A stretch of 64,000 bases of DNA from Streptomyces sp. NBC_00286 (GTDB lineage: Bacteria > Actinomycetota > Actinomycetes > Streptomycetales > Streptomycetaceae): the NCBI RefSeq assembly GCF_036173125.1, contig NZ_CP108054.1, positions 7,221,001-7,285,000 of the forward strand. The letters run 5' to 3'. A program made the translations under genes and the position numbers. The notes under the pieces are model-generated. The model did no database searches. It had not been told where the DNA came from and worked only from the letters and a program-made list of their open reading frames with translations. Shown piece by piece: positions 15,501-23,139 of the stretch. Position 1 is the stretch's first letter, and each line of letters begins with the position of its first letter.

Positions 15501-17173
15501 TTGACGGTTGTGCTCGGTACGTGGCCCATCTGGTCCGGGTCGAGGTCGTTGCGTACGACGACGTAGTGGAGCCCGGAGCGGCTCAAGTAGTCGGCCAGTC
15601 CTGGGACTTCGCCGCCGGTCAGCAGTGCCTGCTCGACGGCGTCCATGGCGCGCCGGTTGCCCGCGGTGCCGAACGGTACGTAGTCCCGCTGGGCCCACCG
15701 GGATTCGGCGAGCACGTCGAGGGGCTGGTCGATGGGGGAGCCCCAGGTGTAGATGCCGTGCGCGGTGGCGGGGACGACGAGGGCGCGGGAGTCGGGGGAG
15801 TGCTTCTCCAGCCAGTCGGCCGTGGCCTGCCAGTACTTGGGGAGCTCCTGGAACGAACCCGGCTGCAGGATCGACCCGTTGAGGTAGGGCAGGGCGAGAC
15901 CGGGCAGCACGAGGACCGCCGCGATCAGCGTGACGTACCGCCGGCCGCGTACGGGACGGGCGCCCCGCGTCTCGGAGGCGACGCCGACCAGGTGCATCAG
16001 CCCGAAGGCCAGCGCGAGGGCGAGGCCCACCTGGAACTTGTAGATGTTGCGGAAGGGCGCCAGGGCGCCGTCCAGCCAGCCCTGGAAGATCTCGTGGAAG
16101 GGTGCGCCGAACGAACCGGCGTACCCGGCGAGGGTGATGAGCGCGACTGACAGCACGACCAGGACCAGCCAGCGCCGCTCGGGCAGATCGCGGCGGGCGA
16201 GCCCGGCGAGACCGAGACCGGCCGCGAGGGCCGAGCAGACGATGACGAGGACCGAGGAGGCGACGGTCCAGCCGGCGGGCAGCCAGGCCTCGCCGAAGTA
16301 CAGATAGGCGACCCAGTTACCGGCGCCGCGCAGCATCTCCGTGGCCGACATGGTGGCCGTCGTGGTCTGCGAACTCTCGATGTACGGAAGGAAGTTCTCG
16401 CCGTAGATGCCGAGCAGCAGCAGCGGAATGACCCACCAGGCCGTCGCCAGGATCACCCCCGGCACCCACCAGGCGATCAGCTTGCGCTGCCGCGGACCGC
16501 GCGGGCGCGACAGGAGATACAGGCCAACGGGCAGCAGGGCGGCCAGAGTTGTCGCCGCGTTGACACCGCCCATGAAGGGGATGAGCAGCGCTGAGCGCAG
16601 GGCGGCGATGCGCGCGCTGTAGCGCTCGTTGGTCAGCGGCAACAGCACCCACGGCAGCATCGCGCCCGGCAGCGCAGCCGCCGAGGTCGAGCCGACGACG
16701 ATCGTGAACACCGGCCACAGCGCGTACACCACCGCGCCGAGCAGCCGAGAGGGGCGGCTGCCGATGCCGAGCCGCTCGGCCAGCCGCAGCGCACCCCAGA
16801 AGGCGACGCTCACGACGAGCGACAGCCACAGGCGCTCGGCGAGCCACACCGGTATGCCCAGCAGATCGGTCAGCGCGTAGTACGGCAGCATCGGGAAGGC
16901 GTAACCGATGTACTGGTCCGCGATTCCGCCGAAGCCGCCGCGATCGTGCCAGAGCTGACCCAAGTCGGCCATGAACTGCCAGGGATCGACCGTGACTCCG
17001 AGCTTGGTCTCGAAGGTCTGCCGCCCCGGGTCCACGGCCAGGAACAACACGAACACCACGGCCCAGAACCCCAGCAGCCACCTTCGTGACCGCGGCCCCT
17101 CAGGGGGGTCCGGCACAGGAGGGAGGGGACGTGTCGGCGCCGGGGGAGGAGCCGACTGGACCGTACTGGTCAT
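12539..17173 (-). CDS. AftD-like alpha-(1->3)-arabinofuranosyltransferase (DUF3367)
   Basis: A 1544-residue membrane protein. Residues about 25-460 carry a dozen hydrophobic spans of a GT-C fold (FWAVVFVLFLAVDPG, PMLPYYALTDLLG, ALWPVFTIVVGS) with an early acidic residue. Large extracellular domains follow, including two discoidin-like carbohydrate-binding modules (VNAFDGNPNTAWAEG and NLTDGDLTTAWIAGD). Two or more further spans lie near residues 1290-1400, followed by a Pro/Ser/Gly-rich cytosolic tail. In mycobacteria AftD adds arabinofuranose to arabinan from decaprenyl-phospho-arabinose. Streptomyces lacks mycobacterial arabinogalactan, so the acceptor is unknown. Start 17173 gives ATGA overlap with the upstream methyltransferase. 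Confidence 0.8.
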   Translation of the reverse strand: MTSTVQSAPPPAPTRPLPPVPDPPEGPRSRRWLLGFWAVVFVLFLAVDPGRQTFETKLGVTVDPWQFMADLGQLWHDRGGFGGIADQYIGYAFPMLPYYALTDLLGIPVWLAERLWLSLVVSVAFWGALRLAERLGIGSRPSRLLGAVVYALWPVFTIVVGSTSAAALPGAMLPWVLLPLTNERYSARIAALRSALLIPFMGGVNAATTLAALLPVGLYLLSRPRGPRQRKLIAWWVPGVILATAWWVIPLLLLGIYGENFLPYIESSQTTTATMSATEMLRGAGNWVAYLYFGEAWLPAGWTVASSVLVIVCSALAAGLGLAGLARRDLPERRWLVLVVLSVALITLAGYAGSFGAPFHEIFQGWLDGALAPFRNIYKFQVGLALALAFGLMHLVGVASETRGARPVRGRRYVTLIAAVLVLPGLALPYLNGSILQPGSFQELPKYWQATADWLEKHSPDSRALVVPATAHGIYTWGSPIDQPLDVLAESRWAQRDYVPFGTAGNRRAMDAVEQALLTGGEVPGLADYLSRSGLHYVVVRNDLDPDQMGHVPSTTVKRTLEESGYRRVTGLGPVMTGGTIPEDTPVQVEGLYPRHRAVEIYEPADEDVPRPGQAGLKAVADTAVVSGGPEALLPVSADPAMRGRAAVLTGDNHPGLGTPPLQVTGDGMRRADTRFGLVNANTSYTYTRDERNHSGSFQDAGEKPHQILPTEGIEHQTVAELRGAKSVTASSSGNWLFYLPQYDPVNAFDGNPNTAWAEGASGSADGEWLRIGFTEKTDIPSSIRVTPLPQDSVRSAPTRVKVETERGSKTSFLQANGMRQRIKAPEGETDWLRITIVDSVARHAGLTGAGFSEISIPDVQVTRMLRLPKDAERSEAATEVVSLHRAYDPGGFSPTGTEAGLHRRWNSEASGSYEVKASAVPVPGAELDELLYRVAPEQQNQIIATADSTAGLGVGLSPRNLTDGDLTTAWIAGDNPTIHLRWPDKQAIDEIVLPPAGGLSTRATKVDISSPDGAAIAGVDENGNVRFPEITTNELSITITDTAQMKVHNPVVDDDLQLPVGLTEAYVPALDEYRTEQPDEDRTFDLPCGQGPDLAVDDELYQTSAKGTVQDLTERRPIEITLCQRGRADTSLSLDSGAHRVEAGDAGPLAVTNVTLTRGTVTAPAAAERELEIRDWLGDRREVSAGSGAASYLTTYENFNEGWKATLNGDELDPVRLDGWQQGWRIPAGEGGTIKLSYEPSTTYEAGLIGGGVGVLALAGLVLFRRRSPNTDQPSPLPPAPGMILGTVALTLVAAVIAGFFALLVPVLALIAWKRHTLLVPIAFLALAGAGIAAATGAGTPASADEGSFGQAAQLLALIGLFAGLVSVRGDELAPQGAVPPGTQSGGPGGFGVLPPVPPPGPAPALGPEAPTAALPHRQRGETYGPDASGTASPSGAPEAGSPSGAPEAGSPSGAGADPGAPGGVLPPPRTSEESQEPGPETPPKYEAGPTVSARGPESDRRIPDPPTVRFPLRKPKLKATRPEETEAAEPRDKEETGEGEPK

Positions 17174-17964
17174 TGATACCGCCGGAGGATGAGGAGGAGA
17201 TTCCAGGTGGCGAACTCGCGCAGCCCCGGCGCCTTCGCGACGGTTTCCGCGAGGAACGGCCAGTAGCGGGAGCGCGCCGAGACGACCGTGACGTCGTCTC
17301 TCTCGCGCACCTGCCTGAGGGTGGTTCCGATATGCACGGCGAAGAGGTTCTCGCCGAGGGTGTGTTTGGCGTCCTTGCCGGTACGCCGCTCGTAGCGGGC
17401 GCGGGCCCGCTCGGCACCGAAGTAGTGCCAGGGCGCCCACTCATGGCCGCCCCAGGGGGACAGCCAGTTGGTGAACGACACGTAGATGAGTCCGCCGGGC
17501 TTGGTGACGCGGACCATCTCACTGATGAAGGTCTGCGGGTCGGCCACATGCTCGAGGACATTGGAGGAGAAGCAGACGTCGGCGACGCCGTCCGCGAGCG
17601 GCAGCAGATAGCCGTCCGCGACGACCGCGCCCTCGGGCGGCTTCTCGCCGAGTTCTTGTACGTCCGGCTCGAAGAGGTAGGCGTGCGCGCCGCGCCGCCG
17701 GAACTCCTCGGTGAACCAGCCGCCACCACCGCCGACGTCCACGACGGTCCGGTCGTTCACCGGACCGTCGTACGACTCCACTTGGTCGACGGCGTCACGG
17801 GCGAGCAGTGAGTAGCAGGCGTCAGGGTCGTCCTGCTCGTTGAGGAAGGCACGGAAGAGAGCGACGGAGCGGCGCAGCGAGGGGTCCTTCAGACCCGTCC
17901 CCGTACCCCTGCCCGTACGTCTGCCTTTGCCCGTGCCTCTGCCGGAACCCGTGGAAGTGCTCAT
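17170..17964 (-). CDS. Class I SAM-dependent methyltransferase
   Basis: A 264-residue protein. After a basic, Gly/Thr-rich first 25 residues it shows VVDVGGGGGWFTEEF (motif I), YLFEPDVQEL, VCFSSNVLEHVADPQTFISEM and VTKPGGLIYVSFTNW, and ends with WNLLLILRRYQ. This is the Methyltransf_11 pattern often found beside glycosyltransferases in envelope clusters. ATGA overlaps link it to the GT4 gene upstream and the AftD-like gene downstream. A role in glycan or carrier-lipid methylation is inferred from context only. Confidence 0.8.
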   Translation of the reverse strand: MSTSTGSGRGTGKGRRTGRGTGTGLKDPSLRRSVALFRAFLNEQDDPDACYSLLARDAVDQVESYDGPVNDRTVVDVGGGGGWFTEEFRRRGAHAYLFEPDVQELGEKPPEGAVVADGYLLPLADGVADVCFSSNVLEHVADPQTFISEMVRVTKPGGLIYVSFTNWLSPWGGHEWAPWHYFGAERARARYERRTGKDAKHTLGENLFAVHIGTTLRQVRERDDVTVVSARSRYWPFLAETVAKAPGLREFATWNLLLILRRYQ

Positions 17965-19112
17965 GGCTGGTAGCTCCTCACCGCCTCTGCCGCGACCGCG
18001 CGGAACTGTCGGACCGTCTGGTGCCAGCGGTACTGGGCGGCACGCTCCCGCGCCGCCTTGCCCATCAGGGTGCGGCGCTCGGCGGACAGGGCGAGGGTGC
18101 ACCAGGCCGCCGCGAACGACGACTCGCCGCGGGCCAGCAGACCGGTCTCGCCGTCCACGATGGAGTCCCGCAGACCGGGTACGTCGAAGGCGATGGCCGG
18201 AGTCTCCCGGGCGGCGGCCTCGGTCACCACCAGACCCCAGCCTTCGACGGCGGAGGGGTGCAGCAGCATCCAGGAGGCGCAGAGCAGCTCGTGCTTCTCG
18301 GCTTCGGAGACATGGCCTCTGAACTCCACGCCAGAGCCCGCGAGTTGCTCCAGACGCTGCCGCTCGGGACCATCGCCGACGATCACCAGACGGCCGCCGG
18401 TGACCGGGCGGACCCGCTCCCACAGCCGCAGCAGCAGATCGATGCGCTTGTACTCGACGAGCCGTCCCATCGCGAGGAACAGCGGCTCCGGGGAGCGCTC
18501 AGCCCGCGGGCCCGGCTCCTCGACGCCGTTGTGGACGACCCGTATGCGCTCACGCTCGACGCCGATGTCGCGCAGCGCGTGTGCCGTCGACGGGGAGACG
18601 GCGACCAGCAGATTGTTGCGCTGGGCACCCGCGAGCGCCCAGTGCTCGAGTCTTCGCCCGAGCCGGGCGGCGGGCGCCAGCGGACCACCGAACCGCATCT
18701 TCCACAGATCGGTGTGGACGTGGTTGACCAGGCACAGGGTCGGGCCGCGATGCCACAACGGCGCCAGGTATGGCATCCCGTTGCAGACCTCGACCAGCAG
18801 ATCGCAGTCGCCGACCTGGCGCTGGAAAGCGGAACGGACCTTCAGATAGTGGCCGAGGTCGCCCCCGGCCGACACGACTCGGTAGTCGCGGTACGCGGCC
18901 GGTCCCCCGCACAGCAGGGTGACCTGGTGGCCGAGCTGGGTCAGGCCCTCGGCGAGCTTGTCGACGAGGAGTTCGGAGCCGCCCGCCGCCGCGTTGCCGA
19001 AATCACGGCGGGCGAGGAAGACGATCCGGCGCGGCTGTGGGGAGCGCGCCGGCGGTCGCTGCGCGGTGCGGGGGAAAGCAGCGCGCAGCGACGAAGGCAC
19101 GTGCTGGGGCAT
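17961..19112 (-). CDS. GT4-family glycosyltransferase, first gene of the envelope operon
   Basis: A 383-residue GT-B enzyme. The N-terminal domain has RRDFGNAAAGGSELLVDKLAEGL, typical of GT4; the C-terminal nucleotide-sugar domain has FLAMGRLVEYKRIDLLL, LVIVGDGPERQRLEQLA and the E-x7-E segment EGWGLVVTEAA. It should transfer a sugar from a nucleotide donor on the cytosolic face of the membrane. ATG 19112 is preceded by GGAG at good spacing; a GTG at 19187 would add a poorly conserved leader. The next seven genes follow with overlaps or tiny gaps, so this is the likely operon head. Confidence 0.8.
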   Translation of the reverse strand: MPQHVPSSLRAAFPRTAQRPPARSPQPRRIVFLARRDFGNAAAGGSELLVDKLAEGLTQLGHQVTLLCGGPAAYRDYRVVSAGGDLGHYLKVRSAFQRQVGDCDLLVEVCNGMPYLAPLWHRGPTLCLVNHVHTDLWKMRFGGPLAPAARLGRRLEHWALAGAQRNNLLVAVSPSTAHALRDIGVERERIRVVHNGVEEPGPRAERSPEPLFLAMGRLVEYKRIDLLLRLWERVRPVTGGRLVIVGDGPERQRLEQLAGSGVEFRGHVSEAEKHELLCASWMLLHPSAVEGWGLVVTEAAARETPAIAFDVPGLRDSIVDGETGLLARGESSFAAAWCTLALSAERRTLMGKAARERAAQYRWHQTVRQFRAVAAEAVRSYQP

Positions 19113-19337
19113 GTGTGCTCCAACTCGTCTCGGGGTGCGGAACCAGCGTGGGGGATTCGGCGGGTGCGGGGTTTCCGACAAGGTCACGCGGGGCGGATGT
19201 GTGGTGGTTGTGGGACCGACTGTGGCGATGGTGTGGGCAGGCTGTGCTTGGGTGGGGGTGGATAGTTTTCGCCCAGTGGTTCGATGCTGCTACTCACCCA
19301 GGTGACAAATTCGGGGCTTTATTCCGCTGACGTCTCA

Positions 19338-20315
19338 TCACATTGTGAGCGACTGCTGGGACGACTCGGACGTTTCAGGATTTGGACGCCCGCGCACCAC
19401 CAAAATGACCCCCACAAGTGCGAGCAGTGCGCCCGCTCCTGCCGCCCCGATGGGCAACGTCTGCCCCACCAGGCGCAGTTGGCGACTGTCGGCCTTGGCG
19501 AGTTTCACTTGCTCCTTCTGTGTGTCCGTGGTGAAGGCGAGGCGCTTGGCGTCCAGCAGAACCGCCGCATCCTCGTCGGAACCCGGCGCCCGCAGCGTCT
19601 GACGGATCCCGGTCGCGGCGTAGAGGATCCGGCCCGTGGCCTCGTCGACGACCAGCTCGACGCCGTGGTTGGCGTACCACTCCTCGGCGAGCACCTGGCT
19701 GCGCTCGGGCTGGTCCACGAGGGTGCCCGGCACCATCCGGGTGCCGTTCTTGGCGGGCGCCACCTTCGCGGTGAACCGCATGCCCTCGTAGCCCTGAATC
19801 TTCTTCTTGCCCTGGTAGTTCAAGGTGATCGTCGAGCCCAGGGTGCTGTCCCACCAGCGGTAATCGCGCTTCTGCACGTCGAAGGGGAACTTCAGATACG
19901 CCTCGCCCTCGATGTACGGCTTTTCCTGGCAGCAGTGGACCGGGGCGTTCGTCTTCCGGTTGGTCACCCAGCGCTCCGTCGTCCAGAGCAGCGCGTCGTG
20001 CGGGTCGGCCGCCGGCAGCGACTTCTCGGTGTCGAGGGTCGTGGACACGTCCCAGATCGCCCGTCCGCTCTTCTCGCTGTCGGCGACATCGCCGCGGACC
20101 TGCCGGGTGATCGTGATCTTTTTGTTGTGAACGGTTTCGATCTCGTCCGTGTCGAAATAGCTTCCCGTGCCGGTGAGTATGGTCTTGGAATCGATGTCGA
20201 TCGGGTTCTGCTTAGCACGTGGCTCGACATACCAGGCGAGCAGGGGGGCCAGGACGAGCAAAAACACGCCCAAACCCAGCAGGACCAGCGACAACGGTGA
20301 GGCAGTGCGGCGCAT
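19338..20315 (-). CDS. DUF3068 (PorA-like) membrane-anchored protein
   Basis: A 325-residue protein with an N-terminal membrane span (LSLVLLGLGVFLLVLAPLLAW), a large outer domain with TGTGSYFDTDEIE, WDVSTTLDTEKSLPAADPHDALLW and CCQEKPYIEGEAYLKFPFDV, and a C-terminal span (LPIGAAGAGALLALVGVILVV). This matches DUF3068, a two-TM actinobacterial family of unknown function, often near envelope glycan genes. It lies 225 bp upstream of the GT4 gene on the same strand. ATG 20315 fits the family start; earlier in-frame ATG/GTG codons add a non-conserved leader. Confidence 0.75.
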   Translation of the reverse strand: MRRTASPLSLVLLGLGVFLLVLAPLLAWYVEPRAKQNPIDIDSKTILTGTGSYFDTDEIETVHNKKITITRQVRGDVADSEKSGRAIWDVSTTLDTEKSLPAADPHDALLWTTERWVTNRKTNAPVHCCQEKPYIEGEAYLKFPFDVQKRDYRWWDSTLGSTITLNYQGKKKIQGYEGMRFTAKVAPAKNGTRMVPGTLVDQPERSQVLAEEWYANHGVELVVDEATGRILYAATGIRQTLRAPGSDEDAAVLLDAKRLAFTTDTQKEQVKLAKADSRQLRLVGQTLPIGAAGAGALLALVGVILVVRGRPNPETSESSQQSLTM

Positions 20316-20402
20316 CCGGGCACTCCAGAGGGCTTGTGGTGACCAGGCACAGAGATGTGCGGACACAGTGGTGGGAGGGTGCACAAGCGGTATGGGGCGG
20401 GA

Positions 20403-20432
20403 ACCGTAGGCGCACCCTTGACGAAGTGTCAA
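20403..20432 (-). promoter_or_regulatory. Sigma-70-like promoter for the DUF3068 gene
   Basis: On the minus strand TTGACA (20427-20432) is followed after 18 bases by TACGGT (20403-20408), a good match to a housekeeping actinobacterial promoter. It lies about 90 bp before the ATG at 20315. The -35 box sits within the small inverted repeat TTGAC-GAAGT-GTCAA. Confidence 0.5.
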
Positions 20433-20581
20433 TGCATTGTCGAGACTGTCCCCTGCCGGAAGGGGCCGGCTGGGGCGATTGAATGGGCAGGCAGCCGCAC
20501 AGATTTCTGCTGCGGTTGGCCGGGGTGGGACCGCCATTCAACCCGGTGGGACCACCTTTCGACTGAGAGGGCTGAACTTTC

Positions 20582-20734
20582 GTGCCCAGACTTCTTGCCG
20601 CCCTGCTGACGGTCACCGCCGCCGCCGTACTCGCCGTCGGCGCCGCCGTCGGCATCGTCGCGCTGCTGAACGCGACTCCAGAGCAGCCCAACACCCCCCT
20701 GATCACGTATGAGACGGCCGGCCAGGAGCGCTGA
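20582..20734 (+). CDS. DUF2613-like small exported/membrane protein
   Basis: A 50-residue product starting at GTG 20582: PRLLAALLTVTAAAVLAVGA with a single hydrophobic span, then a short polar tail NATPEQPNTPLITYE. Length, one TM and tail match DUF2613, a tiny actinobacterial family. It is divergent from the DUF3068 gene and its stop lies two bases before the PucR start, so it is probably co-transcribed with pucR. Function unknown; the neighbourhood points to the envelope. Confidence 0.6.
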   Translation: MPRLLAALLTVTAAAVLAVGAAVGIVALLNATPEQPNTPLITYETAGQER

Positions 20735-20736
20735 CC

Positions 20737-21990
20737 ATGGCGCTCCGCACCCCGGCAACCACCGGAACCGTCACCGTGCGCTCGGCATGGCGTGACGTAC
20801 CACGCCTCAAGGTCCGGCAGTTCGCGGCCATCGCCTTGGCCGAGGCGCCCGACCTCGCCGAGGAGATCCTTCGGGAGATCCGCCGCGAGTACCCCCACCT
20901 GCCCGTCGTCCTCGACGACTCCGGCGAACCCATGGCGCTGATCGGCATCCGCCGGGCCATCGAGGTCTTCATCCAGCACCTGGAGGCCGCCGAGGGCCGC
21001 CCGCGCGTCCACCCCGAGGTCTTCCAGGAGTTCGGCCGCGGCGAGGGCCTCAACGGCCGCAGTCTCGACTCGCTCCAGGCGATCTACCGCATGGGAGTAC
21101 GCCTCGCCTGGCGCCGTTTCGCCGAGATCGGGCAGCGCGTGGAGATCCCGCCGCCCGCGATGTACGAGCTCGTCGACGCCGGCTACGAGTACCTGGACGG
21201 CCTCGTCGACCAGTCCGTACGCGGCTACGCCGAGGCCGCCGCCCGGCAGGCCGGCGAACGGCTCCGCCTCCAGCGCGGGCTCATGGAACTGCTGCTCACC
21301 GAACACCACCGGGGCGACCCGACCGAGGCGTTTGTCGAACGGGCCGCGCGCATCGGCTGGCCGATTCCCGGCAAGGTCTCGGTGGGTGTACTGCTGCGGC
21401 CCGCCCGGGAGGCCGTCGCCCCCGCCGTCGGGCAGGGCGTACTGCTGGACATGGAGTGCGAACAGCCCCGCATGGTCGTTCCCGACCCGGACGCCGCCGG
21501 GCGCCCCGAACTGCTCCGACGCGCGATGACCGGCTGGGCGGGCGCGATCGGCCCGCCGGTCCCACTGGCCGACGCGGCGAAGTCGCTGCGCTGGGCTGAG
21601 GCGGCGGTACGGCTGATGGAGCGCGGGCTGCTCCCCTCCGGGGACGTCCTCTACTGCACGGAACACACCGAGGCCCTGGTCCTCCTCCAGCCCGAGGAAC
21701 TGATCGACGACCTGGCGCGGCGGTCCCTGGCGCCGCTCGGCCATTGCGGGCCCACCCATGGGCGTCGGCTGGCGGAGACGCTACTGGCGTGGCTGGAGAC
21801 GCGGGGCGGGGCGCCGGAGGTGGCGGCTCGGTTGGGGGTGCATCCGCAGACCGTGCGGTATCGCCTTCGGCAGATTCGGGAGTTGTGGGGGGACGAGATC
21901 GATGACCCGGATCGGCGGTTTGAGCTGGAGCTTGTGTTGCGGGCGCAGCGGCTTCGGGGGGAGCTGGGGGATCCTCGGGCTCGGCGGTGA
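20737..21990 (+). CDS. PucR/CdaR-type transcriptional regulator
   Basis: A 417-residue regulator. The C-terminal HTH reads GGAPEVAARLGVHPQTVRYRLRQIRELWG (given in overlapping parts, HTH core VHPQTVRYRLRQI), the HTH_30 signature of PucR proteins. The central GGDEF-like CdaR domain includes WPIPGKVSVGVLL and LRWAEAAVRLMERG, and the N-terminal helical part has SLDSLQAIYRMGVRLAWRR. It is the second gene after the tiny DUF2613 gene. Its target is unknown; the divergent DUF3068/envelope genes are candidates. Confidence 0.8.
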   Translation: MALRTPATTGTVTVRSAWRDVPRLKVRQFAAIALAEAPDLAEEILREIRREYPHLPVVLDDSGEPMALIGIRRAIEVFIQHLEAAEGRPRVHPEVFQEFGRGEGLNGRSLDSLQAIYRMGVRLAWRRFAEIGQRVEIPPPAMYELVDAGYEYLDGLVDQSVRGYAEAAARQAGERLRLQRGLMELLLTEHHRGDPTEAFVERAARIGWPIPGKVSVGVLLRPAREAVAPAVGQGVLLDMECEQPRMVVPDPDAAGRPELLRRAMTGWAGAIGPPVPLADAAKSLRWAEAAVRLMERGLLPSGDVLYCTEHTEALVLLQPEELIDDLARRSLAPLGHCGPTHGRRLAETLLAWLETRGGAPEVAARLGVHPQTVRYRLRQIRELWGDEIDDPDRRFELELVLRAQRLRGELGDPRARR

Positions 21991-22082
21991 GCTTGTGCTC
22001 GGTGGTGGGCTGCGCCCGGGGCTTTTGTCGCGGGGCGACTAAGCGTTGGGGGCTGCGCCTAACTCGTCGGCTGCGGGCGCAT

Positions 22083-22213
22083 CGTGGCTTGTCGCTCCCC
22101 CACTCTCGACTTCTCCCCCAGTGCCTTAAGGGCCTGGGGGACCCCCAGAGCGGGGGGATCCCCATCGCGGCGGAGCCGCACATTGACACAGTCCCGCGCC
22201 CCTAAAGGGGCGC
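22083..22213 (-). repeat. Dispersed GC-rich repeat, full-length copy
   Basis: Read on the minus strand this runs from GCGCCCCTTTAGGGGCGCGG through GCGGCTCCGCCGCGATGGGG and the GAGAGTGGGGGAGCGACAAG tail. It matches the copy at 45905-46057. It fills most of the 375-bp gap between pucR and the IclR gene and contains several hairpins; one may serve as the pucR terminator. I see no gene in the gap. Confidence 0.75.
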
Positions 22214-22332
22214 TTCCCTGGGCCCAGGGAGCACAGTCCCCCGCGTTTTCCCTGATCAGGCGGTCGTGACTGCCTGCATATTGCCTGGCGAAAGCCACTA
22301 TGCGTAGCCTGTGTTCGTCATGCCGATCGTCT

Positions 22333-22347
22333 GTTGAAATATCGAAC
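22333..22347 (+). promoter_or_regulatory. Putative IclR-type operator, GTTCGA(N)ATTTC box
   Basis: GTTGAAATATCGAAC (minus strand GTTCGATATTTCAAC) lies three bases before the ribosome site of the IclR gene. Nearly the same core occurs upstream of the genes at 54259 and 56540, and a half-match lies near 63592. Its place between promoter and start fits autorepression. Confidence 0.45.
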
Positions 22348-22365
22348 ACTAGGGAGGGGCCGGTC

Positions 22366-23139
22366 GTGGGACGTCTCGTGCCAGCCGTGACCCGGGCTCT
22401 CGACATTCTCGAGCTCTTTCTCGACGGGGACGGAACGCTTTCGGCCCCCGACATCGTGCGCAAGCTCCAGCTGCCGCGCACCACCGTGCACGAGCTGGTG
22501 ACCACGCTCGCCGCTCGGCAGTACATCGTGCAAGTACCGGGTCAGCCCGGACGCTACCGCCTCGGTGTGCGCCCGTATCAGCTCGGCAGCCGGTACGCCG
22601 AGCAACTGGACCTCGCCGCCGAGGGCCAGCAGGTCGCCCGTACCGTCGCGGAGACCTGCGACGAGACGGTGCACGTGGCCATCCTGGAGGGCACCGACGT
22701 CATCTACATCGCCAAGGTCGACTCCACGCACGCCGTGCGCATGGTGTCCGCCGCCGGACGCCGCCTCCCCGCGCACTGCACCTCCGTGGGCAAGATGCTG
22801 CTCGCCTCGCTCCCCGACTCCGAGCTGACCTCGCGGGTCCCCGAGGACGCCGAACTCATCGGGATGACACCGAACAGCATCACCGACCCGGCCGTTCTGC
22901 GCGAGGCCCTCGCCGAGATCCGCCGCCGGGGCGTCGCCGTGGAGAGCCGCGAGTCGAACCCCGACGTCAGCTGCGTGGCCGCGCCCGTACGCGACCGTAC
23001 GGGCCAGGTTGTCGCCGCGCTCTCCATCTCCGTACCGATGATCCGCTGGAGCGACGACCGCCGCGGCGAGCTGGAGCAGCTCGCCATGAAGGGCGCCGCG
23101 GAACTGTCGGAGCGGCTCGGGCACCGGAGCGTGGCATGA
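22366..23139 (+). CDS. IclR-family transcriptional regulator
   Basis: A 257-residue protein starting GTG 22366 behind AGGGAGGGG. The N-terminal winged helix has AVTRALDILELF, SAPDIVRKLQLPRTTVHELV and RYRLGVRPYQLGS; the C-terminal effector domain has DETVHVAILEGTDVIYIAKVDS, RLPAHCTSVGKMLLA and a terminal SCVAAPVRD-x-GQVVAALSIS. This is a canonical IclR. It overlaps the SMP-30 gene by ATGA, so the two form a unit, probably sugar-acid or lactone metabolism. The operator-like box just upstream suggests autoregulation. Confidence 0.85.
   Translation: MGRLVPAVTRALDILELFLDGDGTLSAPDIVRKLQLPRTTVHELVTTLAARQYIVQVPGQPGRYRLGVRPYQLGSRYAEQLDLAAEGQQVARTVAETCDETVHVAILEGTDVIYIAKVDSTHAVRMVSAAGRRLPAHCTSVGKMLLASLPDSELTSRVPEDAELIGMTPNSITDPAVLREALAEIRRRGVAVESRESNPDVSCVAAPVRDRTGQVVAALSISVPMIRWSDDRRGELEQLAMKGAAELSERLGHRSVA

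Noticed and set aside
12488..16150. A 1220-codon open frame on the plus strand, antisense to the AftD-like gene
   Set aside because: It mirrors the third-position GC of the real gene, has arginine- and valine-rich low-complexity translation and shows no family motifs. The minus-strand frame has membrane spans and domains.
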